From the NCBI GenBank assembly GCA_030068145.1, contig JAPJBO010000577.1, positions 62,001 to 126,000 on the forward strand: a DNA stretch of 64,000 nt, in the 5' to 3' direction. Numbering within the stretch: the first letter of the stretch is position 1; each line of letters starts with the position of its first letter. Of this stretch, positions 60,170-64,000 are shown piece after piece. The position numbers and the translations under genes were made by a program. The notes under the pieces are model-generated. The model saw only the letters and a list, made by a program, of their open reading frames with translations. It made no database searches and was not told where the DNA came from. Source of the DNA: Diplonema papillatum (lineage: Eukaryota > Euglenozoa > Diplonemea > Diplonemida > Diplonemidae).

Positions 60170-60300
60170 TGCTGGTCATTTTTGACCCAAATATGACTGG
60201 TCAGCCAGTCATTTTTGCCCCAAAAATGACCGGGGGGTCATAAATGACCGGTCAATTTTCAGCGATGAATTTTTTTAGTCATAAATGACCGCCTTTTTTC
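60170..60300. repeat. Foldback of GGTCATTTTTGACC type
   Basis: TCATTTTTGCC, AAAAATGACCGG, CATAAATGACCGG and their complements repeat within 120 bases. Probably a small inverted-repeat element. Confidence 0.5.
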
Positions 60301-60589
60301 TTAGCGCGGGCACTGTGACTAATTGCATTTGTTAAGACACAACAAAATTTGTGCCGAGAAGCATTCGGACCTTTTTTTTTTTTAGGAGGAGAGCCGTTTC
60401 CACTTCACGAGATCTGCGCACGACAACAGCCTTGTTCCTTGCTTCCAGCGCAGAAGGCAAAAAGGGGAGAAAGGACGGCCGAACAGGAATCAAACGCGGT
60501 GTGGGTAACGTTTCGCGAGGAAGCGGTGCAGAACGTTGCCAAAAAGGGGGGTGTGGTGGGGAGAAGGTGGACGTACGCGGGATATGTGC

Positions 60590-60790
60590 TCGACGTCAGT
60601 CCTATCTGCAATCGTGCTTCGGTCACTCGAGCCACGGAAACATAAGGTAGGCCGTCATCAGCGCGGAACCTGAGGCGTCTGAAGATATGGGTCTGGTGTT
60701 TGTCAGGCGGCTGTTCGTAGCTCTGTCACAGCCAGAACCCACCATACTACGAGAGAGCACACGCAGATCCGTAGGCTAGGAACGTTTTGC
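60590..60790 (+). repeat. Family R2 copy
   Basis: TGTGCTCGACGTCAGTCC, TTCGGTCACTCGAGCCACGG, CGTCATCAGCGCGGAACC; diverged copy, plus orientation. No gene seen between 60800 and 62199. Confidence 0.7.
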
Positions 60791-62199
60791 AGTCGTGTCC
60801 CGGGTGGTTTCTCGCTACTTTTCTGTCGTGAAACCGGAATGCATGGCAGAGTCCACTCGCCGAAGCTGGTAGTCGAAGAGAAGAAAAATAAGACGCGCCA
60901 CTGGCTAACCACGGTTAAAACCGGAAAATGATGTTTGTTTCTTGGTACAGGGCGCAAGGAAACGCCGTGAATGGCCTGTGACGCGTTCTTACTTCCTCCA
61001 ACATTGCATGTTTGGAATAAGAACCCCCACTTCGTTCGTGCACGCACGTGTGCAGTTCCTGTTTGATAGGGGGTACAACACACGATACGTTGCCGACCGT
61101 CTTTTCGATCTGTTTCTTGTGCGAAGCGGTCGGTTTTTTTCTTTTGAAGGCTCGCCGTTTGACCATTGGCAAACCCGTTCGTTTACCATGAAAAAGCGGG
61201 TGTGTGCGCACTGCAGCCAAAACGCGTGCCGCACCCGAAATGCGGGTGTGACACCCGCGCATCCAAAATTGCAGCTCCGGCTGCTCCTGAGGCTGGACTC
61301 CACCGTGCCGGTGCCCCGAACTGGTGAGGAAGAGGCGCGGGGAATGTTGAAGGGGGGGGGAGGGGGGGGAAGGTGGGCAGCAGCGGGTGGCTTTGTGAGT
61401 CCGATACGCAGACCGCATACCGGAAGTCGCGATGGCGCAGTGTTTTTGCCGCTTTTGCGCGGCACGACCTCCTTTTTAGAATGCAAGTTCGCTTAGGGAT
61501 CCGGGGTGTATAGTCTCCGGGTGACAATTGCCGTAAAGGTTCCTTCAAGGTGTCGTATGTTGGTGTGCGTATCTGCGGTAGTGGCAGTACGTGTACTCGT
61601 GCGTGTGTCTTTGTTGCCTACTGCCGACTATTCGACTTATTTTAGCACGCGCTCTTCTTTCCTGTCTGTCTTGCCATTTCCATGGTTCATTTTTGCGGCT
61701 GCGGCCGCACAGGGGAGGGGGCAAACCGTCGCTTTAGGGAAGCGAAAACGGGGCTCGGTGAAAGTTTTCCTTTCGGGAGCTGGGGGCTAGAATAGCGTGG
61801 TTGAAAAAAAAAAAGAAGAGAGAGAGGGAGAGCGGCTGTAGGAGCAAACCCGTAAGATTGTGGAGGTTGCACGAAGTGCTTCACTAGAAACAGCTCTGAG
61901 CACCTTAAGTGGCACTGGTGGTGGGCGGAAAGTACGTCCCGAGCGGCGCGAGAGCGAGACTCCGAGGGCAGATGGAAATTGCAGAGAGAGCGAGAGAGAG
62001 CCAAGTTAGTGCATCTCTCCGGGGAATATCTGGTCGCCACTTCTGCCCCCGTACTAGTACGGCGGGCATAAGCTACGTGCGAATTGGAAAGAGATGAGTA
62101 CGCGCGCAAGGTCCAACAGAGCAACCCCGCGCCCGGTTGTGCGCAAGTGTCGACATGTTCAGCAGCAGCAACAGCGATGCAGCAGTTACTTCGCTGCTA

Positions 62200-64000
<1,801 letters not shown>

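Overview
The window is nuclear DNA of a protist: GC-rich coding exons sit in a sea of satellites, dispersed repeats and small DNA transposons, and the genes carry GT-AG spliceosomal introns. Two stray pieces of 18S rRNA (1273-1344 and 22022-22310) look euglenozoan: the second, read on the minus strand, has GTTGACGGAATG and GGGAGTACATTCGCAAGG, forms I know from kinetoplastid, euglenid and diplonemid 18S. Every gene I can name lies on the minus strand, as in euglenozoan one-way gene clusters. Ordinary introns argue against a kinetoplastid, so a diplonemid is my best guess. This is an inference from short fragments, not an identification.

Named genes, in their own 5'-3' order (right to left): catalase-peroxidase KatG (62200 to beyond the right edge, 5' end missing); a PP2C phosphatase (51945-57381, at least five exons, one not located); an ankyrin-repeat protein (33533-35631, 5' exons not located); a PH-domain protein (21679-31887); a long glutamine-rich protein with a C-terminal P-loop ATPase (14102-18430); and exportin-1/CRM1 (1449-11994, five exons seen, last exon beyond the left edge). 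Splice phases agree at nearly all joined boundaries. Several starts lie just after a pyrimidine/AG site that could be a spliced-leader acceptor. The genes do not form a pathway; the common theme is the cluster layout.

Non-coding landscape by region. 1-14 kb: exportin introns filled with a 118-bp satellite, a TTTGTG array, dispersed repeats and a hAT-like element carrying a nested repeat. 12.6-13.7 kb and 18.7-19.6 kb: 106-bp and 185-bp satellites. 21.9-30 kb: satellites around the PH-gene exons, each with broken exon copies beside it. 26.3-27.5 kb: a hAT-like element with perfect 8-bp target duplications, itself hit by a TA-flanked element that holds two tRNA-like stretches. 32.8-38.1 kb: serial partial copies of the ankyrin exons, one blown up into a 0.8-kb 21/24-bp minisatellite. 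40.0-42.7 kb: a 2.7-kb element with palindrome-rich inverted ends and an 8-bp target duplication. 43-52 kb: mostly dispersed repeats, an 11-bp minisatellite and a 55-bp inverted repeat. 52.6-61 kb: a 66-bp satellite, dispersed repeats and a second hAT-like element.

The most unusual features are (i) truncated tandem exon duplications beside the true exons of three different genes, (ii) a strong strand bias of several dispersed repeat families, some of which carry complete splice-site-like signals, opposite to the genes, and (iii) short hammerhead-like core motifs in one repeat family and in one single-copy hairpin-rich segment.
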